Below are positions 1-8,156 of a stretch of DNA of 64,000 nt, in pieces (positions within the stretch are counted from its first letter, which is position 1; the number at the start of each line of letters is the position of its first letter). The notes under the pieces are model-generated. The model was not told the origin of the DNA, ran no database searches, and saw nothing but the letters and a program-made list of their open reading frames with translations. A program made the position numbers and the translations under genes. Location: the NCBI RefSeq assembly GCF_000522505.1, contig NZ_AZMV01000007.1, forward strand, positions 248,001-312,000. The letters run 5' to 3'. The stretch is from Bifidobacterium moukalabense DSM 27321 (lineage in GTDB: Bacteria > Actinomycetota > Actinomycetes > Actinomycetales > Bifidobacteriaceae).

Positions 1-636
1 AACCTGTACAACGCGGCGGCCGCGCTCGCCGCCGTACGCGCCGTTGCGGCCGATGCGAACGCCATGTTCCTGCCGTTCCTCGGCTCGGGCGCCGGGGATG
101 ACGCCGGGACCCTGCGCAGGCTCGGCATCTCGCCGCGCATCGTGGGCTTCGCGCAGTCCACCACGCAGTCCATGATCGATGCGGCAGCGCAGGTCACGCC
201 GGCATTCGGCCGCGGCGAGGTCATCGATGTGAACGGCTCGCCCGTGGAACTGCTGCTCGTCAAGAATCCGATGGGATTCCGCCTGTCGCTCGCCTCCTTC
301 AGGCCGGAAGGCTGCGACACCATGATCTGCATCAACGACGAATACGCCGATGGCCGCGACATGAGCTGGCTATGGGACGTGGACTTCACCTCCCTGCGCG
401 CAACCGGCGTGGAAATGGTCTCCGGCGTGCGCGCGTGGGACATGGCCCTGCGTCTCGAATACGACCAGGTACCCCTCAAGGCCGTCAGCACCGAACTCGA
501 GGAGTCCGTCACGAAGTTCGTGAATGCGAATCCCGGCACGCGCAAGCACATCTACTGCACATACACCGCCATGCTCAAGGTGCGCGCCACCCTGGGCAGG
601 ATCGCCGACGTCTCCGACGCGGGCGTGGGCAGGTAA
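1..636 (+). CDS. murT: Lipid II isoglutaminyl synthase, MurT subunit (3' part)
   Basis: This is the C-terminal part of a Mur-ligase-like protein; the frame is open at the left edge, so the start is missing. The visible 211 residues match the DUF1727-type C-terminal domain of MurT, with the stretch CINDEYADGRDMSWLWDVDF that carries the conserved DGxDxSWxWD motif. MurT is the ATP-using partner of GatD; together they amidate the D-glutamate of lipid II to D-isoglutamine on the cytoplasmic membrane face. The gatD gene follows after 18 bases, which supports an operon. Family assignment is firm; nothing can be said about the absent N-terminal ligase part. Confidence 0.9.
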   Translation, partial: NLYNAAAALAAVRAVAADANAMFLPFLGSGAGDDAGTLRRLGISPRIVGFAQSTTQSMIDAAAQVTPAFGRGEVIDVNGSPVELLLVKNPMGFRLSLASFRPEGCDTMICINDEYADGRDMSWLWDVDFTSLRATGVEMVSGVRAWDMALRLEYDQVPLKAVSTELEESVTKFVNANPGTRKHIYCTYTAMLKVRATLGRIADVSDAGVGR

Positions 637-654
637 ACAGGGAGGGCGAGGAAT

Positions 655-1413
655 ATGAGTCAGGCAATCGACATCGTGTCGCTGTACCCGAAGGACATGA
701 ACATCTACGGCGACTCCGGCAACGTGCTCACCATCCGGCGCCGCCTCGCACTGTACGGCTACGAGCCGCACGTGCACGCCTACAACCAGGGTGACGAGTG
801 GCCGGAACACGTCGACATGATTCTCGGCGGCGGCGGTCAGGACACCGGCCAGAAGAAGATCATCGACGATTTCTTCATGCGCGCCGATCTGCTACGTTCG
901 CTTGCGGCGGGCGGCATGCCGATGCTGATGATCTGCGGCCTGTACCAGCTGTTCGGCGAGTATTTCGAAACGGTCGACGGCTCCCGGCTTGACGGCATCG
1001 GCGTAATCGGCGCGTACACGGTCGGCCAGGAAGTGCGCATGATCGGCAATCTGACCGAGACGTCCGACGACTTCGGCAGGATCATCGGCTATGAAAACCA
1101 TTCCGGTCAGACGTTCCTGCGTGAGGGGGTGCGGCCGCTCGGTCATGTCGAGGCGGACGGCACCGGCAACAACGGCGAGGACCATACCGAGGGCGCACGG
1201 GTGAACAATGTGATCGGCACATACATGCACGGCTCGCTGCTGCCGAAGAATCCGGCCATTGCGGACTTTCTGATCCGCACCGCGGTCGAACGCCGCTATG
1301 GCACGTTCGATCCGGTCACAGCCGGACAGACCGCCGTGCAGAAGGCCGAACTGAACCGCATCAACGAAATCGCGGAACGTGCGCGCCGCGTGGCCATGTC
1401 CCGCCCGCGGTGA
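655..1413 (+). CDS. gatD: Lipid II isoglutaminyl synthase, glutamine amidotransferase subunit GatD
   Basis: A 252-residue class I glutamine amidotransferase of the CobB/CobQ-like type. The N-terminal half shows GGGGQDTGQKK and the nucleophile region MLMICGLYQLFGEYF, with Cys in MICGLYQ; the C-terminal half shows VIGTYMHGSLLPKNP, holding the catalytic His. GatD releases ammonia from glutamine and passes it to MurT. The length is normal. The start ATG has a GGGAGGGCGAGGA ribosome-binding region just upstream. It lies directly after murT in the usual order, so the two are almost certainly co-transcribed. Confidence 0.93.
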   Translation: MSQAIDIVSLYPKDMNIYGDSGNVLTIRRRLALYGYEPHVHAYNQGDEWPEHVDMILGGGGQDTGQKKIIDDFFMRADLLRSLAAGGMPMLMICGLYQLFGEYFETVDGSRLDGIGVIGAYTVGQEVRMIGNLTETSDDFGRIIGYENHSGQTFLREGVRPLGHVEADGTGNNGEDHTEGARVNNVIGTYMHGSLLPKNPAIADFLIRTAVERRYGTFDPVTAGQTAVQKAELNRINEIAERARRVAMSRPR

Positions 1414-1517
1414 TTGCGGGGAACGGGCCATATATGCCGGAATCGGCGGGTTTTGTTCAATGCATGGGTGAAGAAAGTGCGATAGAGTGGTACCACCATC
1501 ACCCAAGGGAGGTAATC

Positions 1518-1754
1518 ATGGCTGATTTTGATTTTGGTGACGGCCTGCGCAAGGTGTTTCTCGCCGGCGTCGGCGCTCTGGCGACCACCGTTGAGAAGAG
1601 CCAGGAGATCGTCGACGATCTCGTCAAGAAGGGCGAGCTGACCGTGGAGCAGGGCAAGGCCCTCAACGCCGAGCTCAAGCATAAGGTCCAGGAAGTCAAG
1701 GAGGCTTCGGAGGAGACCAAGCCCGAGTCCGAGGCGGCTCCTGAAGCCGAGTAG
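1518..1754 (+). CDS. Small phasin-like coiled-coil protein
   Basis: A 78-residue protein beginning MADFDFGDGLRKVFLAGVGA, followed by an acidic/basic helical stretch and an E/P/A-rich tail. The start was chosen because AAGGGAGG lies five bases upstream; longer in-frame starts have no such site. The N-terminal segment looks like an amphipathic helix and the middle like a coiled coil, the pattern of phasin-family or PhaF-like proteins. Bifidobacteria are not known to store polyhydroxyalkanoate, so a granule role is unlikely. It stands immediately before an ABC1/UbiB-family gene, separated by a terminator-like hairpin, so a membrane-lipid partner role is possible but unproven. Confidence 0.75.
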   Translation: MADFDFGDGLRKVFLAGVGALATTVEKSQEIVDDLVKKGELTVEQGKALNAELKHKVQEVKEASEETKPESEAAPEAE

Positions 1755-1765
1755 CATTCGTCCGA

Positions 1766-1803
1766 TTCGCCGTCTGCCGCGCAATGGGCGCCCGGACGGC
1801 GAA
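1766..1803 (+). terminator. Hairpin after phasin-like gene
   Basis: The arms TTCGCCGTC (1766-1774) and GACGGCGAA (1795-1803) are perfectly complementary around a 20-base G/C-rich loop. There is no T-run, so it is either a weak terminator or an RNA-stabilising end. Confidence 0.5.
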
Positions 1804-1811
1804 GTCGTGTT

Positions 1812-3656
1812 ATGAGTGGTGATATGCCTTTGAATACCCAGTCAGATAGGCCGGATGGCGCGCGCCCGGAAAGCGTGGAGCCGGTCACGTTGTCCGACCG
1901 AGTCAACGCGGTGATCAATCCCGCCGCCGACCCGTCGCCGGATGCGGCCGCGACGGCCGCCGCGAGGTCGGGAATTCCGCAATCCCCCCAATCGCAGGCG
2001 CCCATCGAAACGATCGGACTGTTCGGCTCGCGCAAGGACACGTTCTCCACGCGCTACCATCTCACGCGGCGCGGCAAGCTGAAGCGCCTGAAGCAGATTG
2101 CGCAGATCGCCAACCATTTTGATGTCCTGCGTGGCCTGACGCCGGTCAAAATGCGGCTTATGCTGGAGGCGCTCGGACCGACGTTCGTGAAGGTCGGCCA
2201 GATCCTGTCGATGCGTTCCGAGATTCTGCCGCAACCGTTCTGCGATGAGCTCGCCAAACTGCGCGCCGACGCCGATCCGATGCCGTACAGCACGGTGTTG
2301 CAGGTGCTTGAGGACGAGTACGGCCGGCCGGCCGACGAGATCTTCGGCCATATCGATGCCACGCCGCTTGGTTCGGCGAGCCTTGCGCAGGTGCATCGTG
2401 CGAAGCTGATTTCCGGTGAGGACGTGGCCATCAAAGTGCAGCGTCCGGGCGTGCGCGAGACCATGGCGCAGGATGTGTCCATCATGCGTTCCATCGCCAA
2501 GGTGGCTACGAGGACCATGCACAGCGCGCAGGTGGTGGACCTGTCCGGCGTGGTCGAAGAGCTGTGGGATACGTTCGAATCCGAAACCGACTTCCTGGTG
2601 GAAGCGAGGAATCTGAGCGAATTCAACCGTTTCTGCAAACGGTACAGGTACATGGATTGTCCCAAGCCGTACATCGACCTGTGCACCGAACATGTGGTCG
2701 TGATGGATTACGTGGAAGGCATCTCCGTCTCGCATCCCGACCAGCTGGTCGAAGCCGGCTACGACCTGAAGGAGATCGGCACCAAACTGGTCGACAACTA
2801 CGCCACGCAGGTGCTTGACGAAGGCTTCTTCCACGCGGACCCGCATCCCGGCAACATCATGGTGAGCGGCGGGCAGATCGTGCTGCTCGACCTTGGCATG
2901 ACCGGCCGGCTCAACGCGAAGACCCGCTCCGTGCTGAGGGACATGATCTTCGCCGTGGCCGAGCAGGATTCGCCGGCGCTCGCCGATGGTTTGCTGCGGT
3001 TCGCCGGCGCGGAGGCCGATCCGGAGGATTATCCGGCGCTGCTTGCCGATTTGGATGTGATCGTCAAGGAGTTCGGCACCGTCGATTTGGCGGAGCTTGA
3101 CATCGCCGCGATGCTGACCGCGCTGACGCAGATGGCGCAGCGTCACGGCATCGAGGTGCCGAGCACGGTCACCACGGTCGGCCGTGCATTGGTCACGTTG
3201 GAAGGGCTGCTGGATGAGTTCATTCCCGACGTGAACATGATCCAGATCATTTCCGACCATATCGCGTCGAGCACGTCGAAGAAGGATTTCATCAAGGAGG
3301 AGACGAAATCGCTGGCGATCGAGGGGCATCAGGCATTGCACAGCCTGCTCGCCGCCGCCAACGAGCTCAAGGTCGCCTCGCGCATGCTTACGCGCGGCCA
3401 GTTGCGCGTGAATATGGAGATGGTCGGTTCGCAGGAGCCGATCCATCTGCTCGCCAATATGGTGAACCGGCTGACGATGGCCCTGATCGTGGTCGGCCTG
3501 TTCATCGGTTCGTCGATTGTGTATTACGCAGGCATCAAGCCGGTGATCTTCGGCATTCCGATCGTGGGCTTCCTCGGATACGTGATCGCCTTCATCCTTT
3601 CCGCCTGGATCGTGTTCGACATCTACTTCAAGGGCCGCAACTCCAGGAGACGGTAA
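1812..3656 (+). CDS. ABC1/UbiB-family atypical protein kinase-like protein
   Basis: A 614-residue member of the ABC1/AarF/UbiB family. Visible motifs are the family-specific KxGQ (FVKVGQILSMRSEILP), the alanine-rich-loop equivalent GSASLAQVHRAKL, the Lys in VAIKVQRPG, the catalytic-loop counterpart FFHADPHPGNIMV, and the metal-binding LLDLGMTG. Two hydrophobic segments near the C-terminus (NMVNRLTMALIVVGLFIGSS and VIFGIPIVGFLGYVIAFILS) anchor it in the membrane. In other bacteria the family supports quinone biosynthesis or lipid handling through ATPase activity. Bifidobacteria lack a quinone-based respiratory chain, so the role here is unclear. An ATG 12 bases downstream is an alternative start; neither has a strong ribosome-binding site. 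Confidence 0.88.
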   Translation: MSGDMPLNTQSDRPDGARPESVEPVTLSDRVNAVINPAADPSPDAAATAAARSGIPQSPQSQAPIETIGLFGSRKDTFSTRYHLTRRGKLKRLKQIAQIANHFDVLRGLTPVKMRLMLEALGPTFVKVGQILSMRSEILPQPFCDELAKLRADADPMPYSTVLQVLEDEYGRPADEIFGHIDATPLGSASLAQVHRAKLISGEDVAIKVQRPGVRETMAQDVSIMRSIAKVATRTMHSAQVVDLSGVVEELWDTFESETDFLVEARNLSEFNRFCKRYRYMDCPKPYIDLCTEHVVVMDYVEGISVSHPDQLVEAGYDLKEIGTKLVDNYATQVLDEGFFHADPHPGNIMVSGGQIVLLDLGMTGRLNAKTRSVLRDMIFAVAEQDSPALADGLLRFAGAEADPEDYPALLADLDVIVKEFGTVDLAELDIAAMLTALTQMAQRHGIEVPSTVTTVGRALVTLEGLLDEFIPDVNMIQIISDHIASSTSKKDFIKEETKSLAIEGHQALHSLLAAANELKVASRMLTRGQLRVNMEMVGSQEPIHLLANMVNRLTMALIVVGLFIGSSIVYYAGIKPVIFGIPIVGFLGYVIAFILSAWIVFDIYFKGRNSRRR

Positions 3657-3823
3657 GTGGCGCCTCACGCCTTGCCGCTCCTACCCCAAGCGGAATGACG
3701 CGAACGGTGCGGACACCATGGAAATCGATTTTTCCGCCGGTGAGCTTGGCTACGATCGCCGACCTCCCGTTTCGTGCACAAGCCGGATTTGAGTCGGCCC
3801 CTAGGTTGGGCATTCCAGATTGG

Positions 3824-4200
3824 TCAGGCGTTCCAGGGGTTGATGAGGGATACGCCCATTCCTTCGAAATCCTTGATATTTCGGGTCGCCACAATGCATG
3901 CGTTGGTCTTTGCCGTCGCCGCTATCTGTGCGTCGGCGAAACCGGTCGGTCTGCCAGACCGCTCGCGCATCGCCAGCATTGCGGCGCAATGCAGGCTTGC
4001 CGGTAGATCGAATGGCAGAATCCGACTGCCAAACGCGTCGAGCGCCTTCCCGAAAGACGTTTCCAACTGCCTTATGATGTCACTTACCGGCGTCTCTCGA
4101 TCTGCTGAATTTCGAGTGAAAATTGGGCGGAACGCGCGAATCTGGGATACTCTCGTAGAGGATGCCCATGCGCGGGGCCGGACGAGCTCACGCACGGGAA
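3824..4200 (-). pseudogene. Decayed VapC-like PIN-domain toxin
   Basis: The C-terminal half translates cleanly in one minus-strand frame: a run ending RILPFDLPAS, then GFADAQIAATAKTNACIVATRN, then KDFEGMGVSLINPW. The DAQIAATA and ATRNxKDFxGxGVxLINPW motifs are typical of VapC endoribonucleases. Upstream the coding signal moves between frames: DNIPVRELVRP looks like a damaged copy of the usual DTN...SELVRP N-terminus, and a neighbouring frame reads RSAQFSLEIQQIERRR, as expected for the segment after it. Several small indels have therefore broken the gene. No antitoxin gene remains: the position where vapB should be is occupied by the start of the next gene on the other strand. Confidence 0.65.
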
Positions 4201-4232
4201 TGTTGTCGGGCCAATCGTGAAGGAGCATGCCC

Positions 4233-5297
4233 ATGTCCAGTTCGTTCTTCAAGAAGGCGTTGATCGGCGGCGCAGTGGCCGCAGGCGCGGCGGTGTGGGC
4301 CATCGCACCGCGCACCTTCTCCGACAAGCGCCGCAACTACGTGCCGGCCATTCCGGACGTATGGTACGCCCATCGCGGTCTGCACGACGCCGGTTCCGGC
4401 CTGACCGCGCAATATGCCTCCGAAAGCGGCGAGTATGTGGCGCTCGCCCGCCGCATGGCCATGAAGGCCGGCTACGGCAATCCGAATGTGCTTGGCGCCA
4501 TCGCCCCGGAGAATTCCCTGGCCGCCTTCGCGGCCGCCTGCGAGGCCGGTTATGGCATCGAACTCGACCTGCAGCTGGCCGCCGACGGCGCGGTAGTGGT
4601 GGTGCACGATGACGACTTGATGCGCGTTGCCGGCGATCCGCGCCGCATCGAAGACCTCACCTATGACGAGCTGACGCGCATTCCGCTGTTCCCGACCGAC
4701 GCCCCGGGCGCATCCAAGGCCGCGCCGCTGCCGGGGTCGCTCGAGAAGCCGCCGCTGGTCACCACGCCGGACCATGCGCCGGAAGGTTACTACCAGCATG
4801 TGCCGTTGTTCGCCGATGTGCTCAAGGTGGTTGCCGGCCGCGTGCCGCTGATCGTGGAATACAAGTTCGATGACAATTCCAAGTGGGATCCGCGTGACGT
4901 GGAGCTCATGGAAAAGGGCGATGCGCTGCTGCAGGCCTACTCCGGCGAGTATGTGGTCGAATCGTTCAACCCCGCTGCCGTGAACTGGTACAAGGAGAAC
5001 CGTCCGGAAGTATGCCGCGGCCAGCTGTCCTGGTGGCCGGAAGGCGGGGACGCGTCGGCTGACCCGGTGGCATTGGCCAAGGAATATGCGGCCGGAGCGC
5101 TGGTCTTCGACTGGATATCCCGCCCTGACTTCATCGCCTACGATTGGAAGGGTGGCAACAGCCCGCAGATGCGTCTGGCGCGTTTCATGGGCGCGGTGCC
5201 GGTCTCGTGGACCGTGCGCAGCCGCGACGAGCTCGCGCAGTGCGATGACTGGTTCGACCACCACATCTTCGAGGCGTTCGTTCCCGACGAGCGTTGA
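4233..5297 (+). CDS. Glycerophosphodiester phosphodiesterase family protein
   Basis: A GDPD-family TIM-barrel enzyme of 354 residues expected to hydrolyse glycerophosphodiesters to glycerol-3-phosphate and an alcohol. Visible active-site motifs are YAHRGLHD, APENSLAAF, IELDLQLAADGAVVVVHDD and, later, VPLIVEYK. The N-terminus SSSFFKKALIGGAVAAGAAVWAI is a basic start followed by a hydrophobic helix, suggesting membrane anchoring or export. The start at 4233 is preferred over ATG 4227 because AAGGAG ends seven bases before it, whereas it would nearly touch the earlier ATG. It stands alone between the toxin remnant and the convergent upp gene. Confidence 0.88.
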   Translation: MSSSFFKKALIGGAVAAGAAVWAIAPRTFSDKRRNYVPAIPDVWYAHRGLHDAGSGLTAQYASESGEYVALARRMAMKAGYGNPNVLGAIAPENSLAAFAAACEAGYGIELDLQLAADGAVVVVHDDDLMRVAGDPRRIEDLTYDELTRIPLFPTDAPGASKAAPLPGSLEKPPLVTTPDHAPEGYYQHVPLFADVLKVVAGRVPLIVEYKFDDNSKWDPRDVELMEKGDALLQAYSGEYVVESFNPAAVNWYKENRPEVCRGQLSWWPEGGDASADPVALAKEYAAGALVFDWISRPDFIAYDWKGGNSPQMRLARFMGAVPVSWTVRSRDELAQCDDWFDHHIFEAFVPDER

Positions 5298-5352
5298 TAT
5301 AGGGTCCGATCCGGCCGGATCGGTCGATTCGGCCGGATCGACCGGCTGACGA

Positions 5353-5994
5353 TCAGTCGATCACGCCGTAGAGGCGATCGCCGGCGTCGCCCAGGCCCGG
5401 CACGATATAGCACTTGTCGTTGAGCTTCTCGTCAACGGCGCACAGCACCAGCTTGAACTTGATGGACGGATCGAGGTTCTCTTCGACGAACTTCAGGCCT
5501 TCCGGAGCGCCCAGGATGCACACGGCGGTGATGTCTTTGGCGCCGCGTTCGGCCAGATAGTGCGTGGCTGCGACCAGCGTACCGCCGGTGGCGAGCATCG
5601 GATCGATCAGGAAGCACTGACGGCCGGTCAGATCCTCCGGCAGGCGGTTCGCATAGGTGATCTGCTGGGTCGGATTCTCTTCGTCGCGCTTCATGCCGAG
5701 GAAGCCGACTTCGGCGGACGGAATCATCTTGGTCATGCCGTCGAGCATGCCCAGGCCCGCGCGCAGCACGGGCACGATGATCGGAGCCGGGGAAGCGATA
5801 TGCTTGCCGATCATCGGGGCGACCGGGGTCTCAATCGGCTTGTCGACGACTTCGACGTCGCGGGTGGCCTCATAGGCCTCGAGCATCACGAGTTCGGAAA
5901 CGAGTTCGCGGAAAGTGGAGGAGGCGGTGTTCTTGTCACGAAGAACGGTGAGTTTGTGGTCCACCAGAGGGTGGTTCAAAACATGAATATCCAT
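5353..5994 (-). CDS. upp: Uracil phosphoribosyltransferase
   Basis: A 213-residue enzyme that converts uracil and PRPP to UMP in pyrimidine salvage. It shows MDIHVLNHPLVDHKLTVLRD at the start, VPVLRAGLGMLDGM, the PRPP-binding loop IDPMLATGGTL, and the C-terminal YIVPGLGDAGDRLYG that holds uracil. The length is that of the family. The start at 5994 was chosen because the conserved MDIHV begins there; the open frame extends upstream without homology. It is convergent with the GDPD gene and appears to be transcribed alone. Confidence 0.96.
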   Translation of the reverse strand: MDIHVLNHPLVDHKLTVLRDKNTASSTFRELVSELVMLEAYEATRDVEVVDKPIETPVAPMIGKHIASPAPIIVPVLRAGLGMLDGMTKMIPSAEVGFLGMKRDEENPTQQITYANRLPEDLTGRQCFLIDPMLATGGTLVAATHYLAERGAKDITAVCILGAPEGLKFVEENLDPSIKFKLVLCAVDEKLNDKCYIVPGLGDAGDRLYGVID

Positions 5995-6234
5995 GGTTTC
6001 CAAGATTAGTGCATAACACAGAAGAAATGCGCCGAACCACGAAAGCGCCTGTCGGCGCAAAGGCCGCTCGCAGCGGCAAAAAATGGAGCCCGGGGCTATG
6101 CATGGCCCGGCGCGAATCCCATTGTACAGGCGTATGGGGTGAGGCGAAAACACGTGTCGTGGCATCCACGGGTGCCGGATTCCGCAGTTTCGATCCGCGA
6201 TTTCCACTTGGCATGACGGCGGGAAACGGGGACC

Positions 6235-6963
6235 CTAATCCAGCCGTCCGCGCTTCCAAAGGCTTGCGCCGTGGCGGAAATCCTTGGCCGTGGCAAACAG
6301 GTTGCCGGCGGTGTGCAGCAACCGTGAGGCCTTTGCACGGGCGGTCTTTTCGGCATCGCCGGAGGATTGCGCTCCGCGCGAAGTCAGCTTCTTCGCCTCG
6401 ATCCGCAATCCCAACGCAACCACGTCGGTAAAGGCGGCGGCACGTTCCAACGCCACGGCGAAATCACCCGTGAAGGCACCTGCCAGAATGGAATCCGCGG
6501 TACGCGCGATATCCTCTTCCGTGGGGGCCTGATCGACTCCGGCAATCGCGGAAGCGGCCGTCGCAACCGGCTCGCCCACGCGCCACAGCCGTGCGATCGA
6601 ATCCCGGTTCTTCCTCATCCACGTACGCAGCAGGTAGAGACGCCACAGAATGCCTGGCAATGAGTCCGGCTCGGCATGGCTCCACAGTTCCGCAATCACG
6701 TCAACGCCCTCACGGTCGACCAACGTGAGCACGCGTTCCACCAGCGCCGCATCCTGCGTGTGGTGCACACGGTCAAGCAGCGCCGCCGCCGAAGCGTGGC
6801 TCATCTCGTTGATCTGCGCCGGATCCGCGCCGCCCGCGATGTTGTCGGCCATCATCTGGTCGAGCTGGCCCGGGCGCGCGGGGCGTGGCGAACCGGTATT
6901 CGTGAAACCGGCGGTACGGCTGGGAATCACGGAACCGGAACCGTAATGCATGTTAGTAGACAA
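6235..6963 (-). CDS. Conserved hypothetical protein downstream of Nudix/phosphatase gene
   Basis: A 242-residue protein that I cannot assign to a characterised family. It has a low-complexity N-terminus ([20 protein letters not shown]) and a largely alpha-helical remainder rich in Ala, Arg and acidic residues, with no signal peptide or membrane helix. The start overlaps the end of the upstream Nudix/histidine-phosphatase gene by 11 bases on the same strand, so the two are probably translationally coupled and, with ppk, may form one phosphate/nucleotide-related transcription unit. No catalytic motif is evident. Confidence 0.75.
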   Translation of the reverse strand: MSTNMHYGSGSVIPSRTAGFTNTGSPRPARPGQLDQMMADNIAGGADPAQINEMSHASAAALLDRVHHTQDAALVERVLTLVDREGVDVIAELWSHAEPDSLPGILWRLYLLRTWMRKNRDSIARLWRVGEPVATAASAIAGVDQAPTEEDIARTADSILAGAFTGDFAVALERAAAFTDVVALGLRIEAKKLTSRGAQSSGDAEKTARAKASRLLHTAGNLFATAKDFRHGASLWKRGRLD

Positions 6964-8050
6964 GTGGCGTGACCTTTTGAATATCGATGATGCTGGGACC
7001 TTGCGGTGTATCGATTATAAACATCGCAACGGCCGTACCGGTAGGCATATAGGGCGATTTGGCGATGAGCTGCTTGGCGAGCTGCTTGCGCGCGCACATG
7101 CCGCGCAGATGGTCGAACATGCCGCCGATCACCGGCCGATGCATGCAGATCGCCGTGGTCTGGCGTGTGCTCAGCGCCCGTCTGATCTGTTCCAGGAACG
7201 CAAGCCAGGCCATGGTCGGATGGTCGGCGAACGCGTCTTCCGTCAACGCGTCGATATGCTCCATCGGCCGGTCGGTCTGCCAGCTCAGGACCTGCAGCGT
7301 CTCCTGGCAGCGCATCCACGGCGACGTGGCCAGCCGGGTCGGATTGAAGCAGGCGAGCTCGCGATTGAGCGCGAACGCGGCGGCCGCGCCTTTCGGCGTG
7401 ATCGGACGGTTCGCGTCCGTGCCCTTCCAGGATTTGCGCGGTTCGGCCTTCGCATGGCGTACGATCAGCAGATTCTGCGCGGTCGCGGCCCCCTCCTGCA
7501 CACGGTCGACGAAGGCCGCGAGAATGTCCTTATCGGTGGAATGCGTCAGGATCTTGCGCGCCTCACGTATCGACACCCACACGATATCGTTGATCTCACC
7601 GACATCCGCGCGGTGCACCGGGCCGAACGCGTCGATGAGATGCTCGGCCTCCTCGCCGCTGATGGGCCGTGCCATCCAGTACAGCGTGTGTTTGGTGTCG
7701 ACGGTGCGGTCGTGCGAATGGCGGGTCTTCTTGCCCTCTTCGGACAGCGGATATTCGACCTCGCCCAAATACGGGCCAAGCGCGATGCTTACGCCCGTCT
7801 CCTCGCCGATTTCGCGGACCGCCGCATGACGGTGCGATTCGCCCTGCTCCAGTTTGCCTTTCGGCCAGCTCCAGTCATCATATTTCGGCCGGTGCACGAT
7901 GCAGACTTCGATGTCGTCGAGTAGCTCCTTGGCCGATTTCTGTGTTGCGATCTGAGGATTATCGGCGATTTGCCCGCCGATCTTCCAGCGGTAGACGATA
8001 CCCCCGGCGGCTTCCACGATACGTCTCATCTTCTCGCTCATGCCTTTCAT
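6953..8050 (-). CDS. Nudix hydrolase fused to histidine phosphatase (MutT1-like)
   Basis: A 365-residue two-domain protein. The N-terminal Nudix domain carries the box [22 protein letters not shown] (split: GKLEQGE then REIGEETG). The C-terminal domain begins [17 protein letters not shown] with the RHG-type phosphatase histidine (RHA) and continues with [12 protein letters not shown]. This architecture matches actinobacterial MutT1, which hydrolyses 8-oxo-(d)GTP or diadenosine polyphosphates in its Nudix domain and removes a further phosphate in the other. The gene lies just downstream of ppk, as in mycobacteria, which supports the assignment. The precise substrate here is inference. Confidence 0.88.
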   Translation of the reverse strand: MKGMSEKMRRIVEAAGGIVYRWKIGGQIADNPQIATQKSAKELLDDIEVCIVHRPKYDDWSWPKGKLEQGESHRHAAVREIGEETGVSIALGPYLGEVEYPLSEEGKKTRHSHDRTVDTKHTLYWMARPISGEEAEHLIDAFGPVHRADVGEINDIVWVSIREARKILTHSTDKDILAAFVDRVQEGAATAQNLLIVRHAKAEPRKSWKGTDANRPITPKGAAAAFALNRELACFNPTRLATSPWMRCQETLQVLSWQTDRPMEHIDALTEDAFADHPTMAWLAFLEQIRRALSTRQTTAICMHRPVIGGMFDHLRGMCARKQLAKQLIAKSPYMPTGTAVAMFIIDTPQGPSIIDIQKVTPLVY

Positions 8051-8130
8051 TGTAAGCGCGACGAAAGTGGCCGACCCTGCGGTATGCAGAATCGGCCATC
8101 TTCGGAAATGCGGCGCGCGATTGTCTTGAC

Positions 8131-8148
8131 GGTTCCCTCAACGGAACC
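8131..8148 (-). terminator. Short hairpin after ppk
   Basis: The arms GGTTCC and GGAACC surround a six-base loop just downstream of the ppk stop codon. There is no T-run; read-through into the Nudix gene is likely. Confidence 0.3.
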
Positions 8149-8156
8149 CGCGCGGC

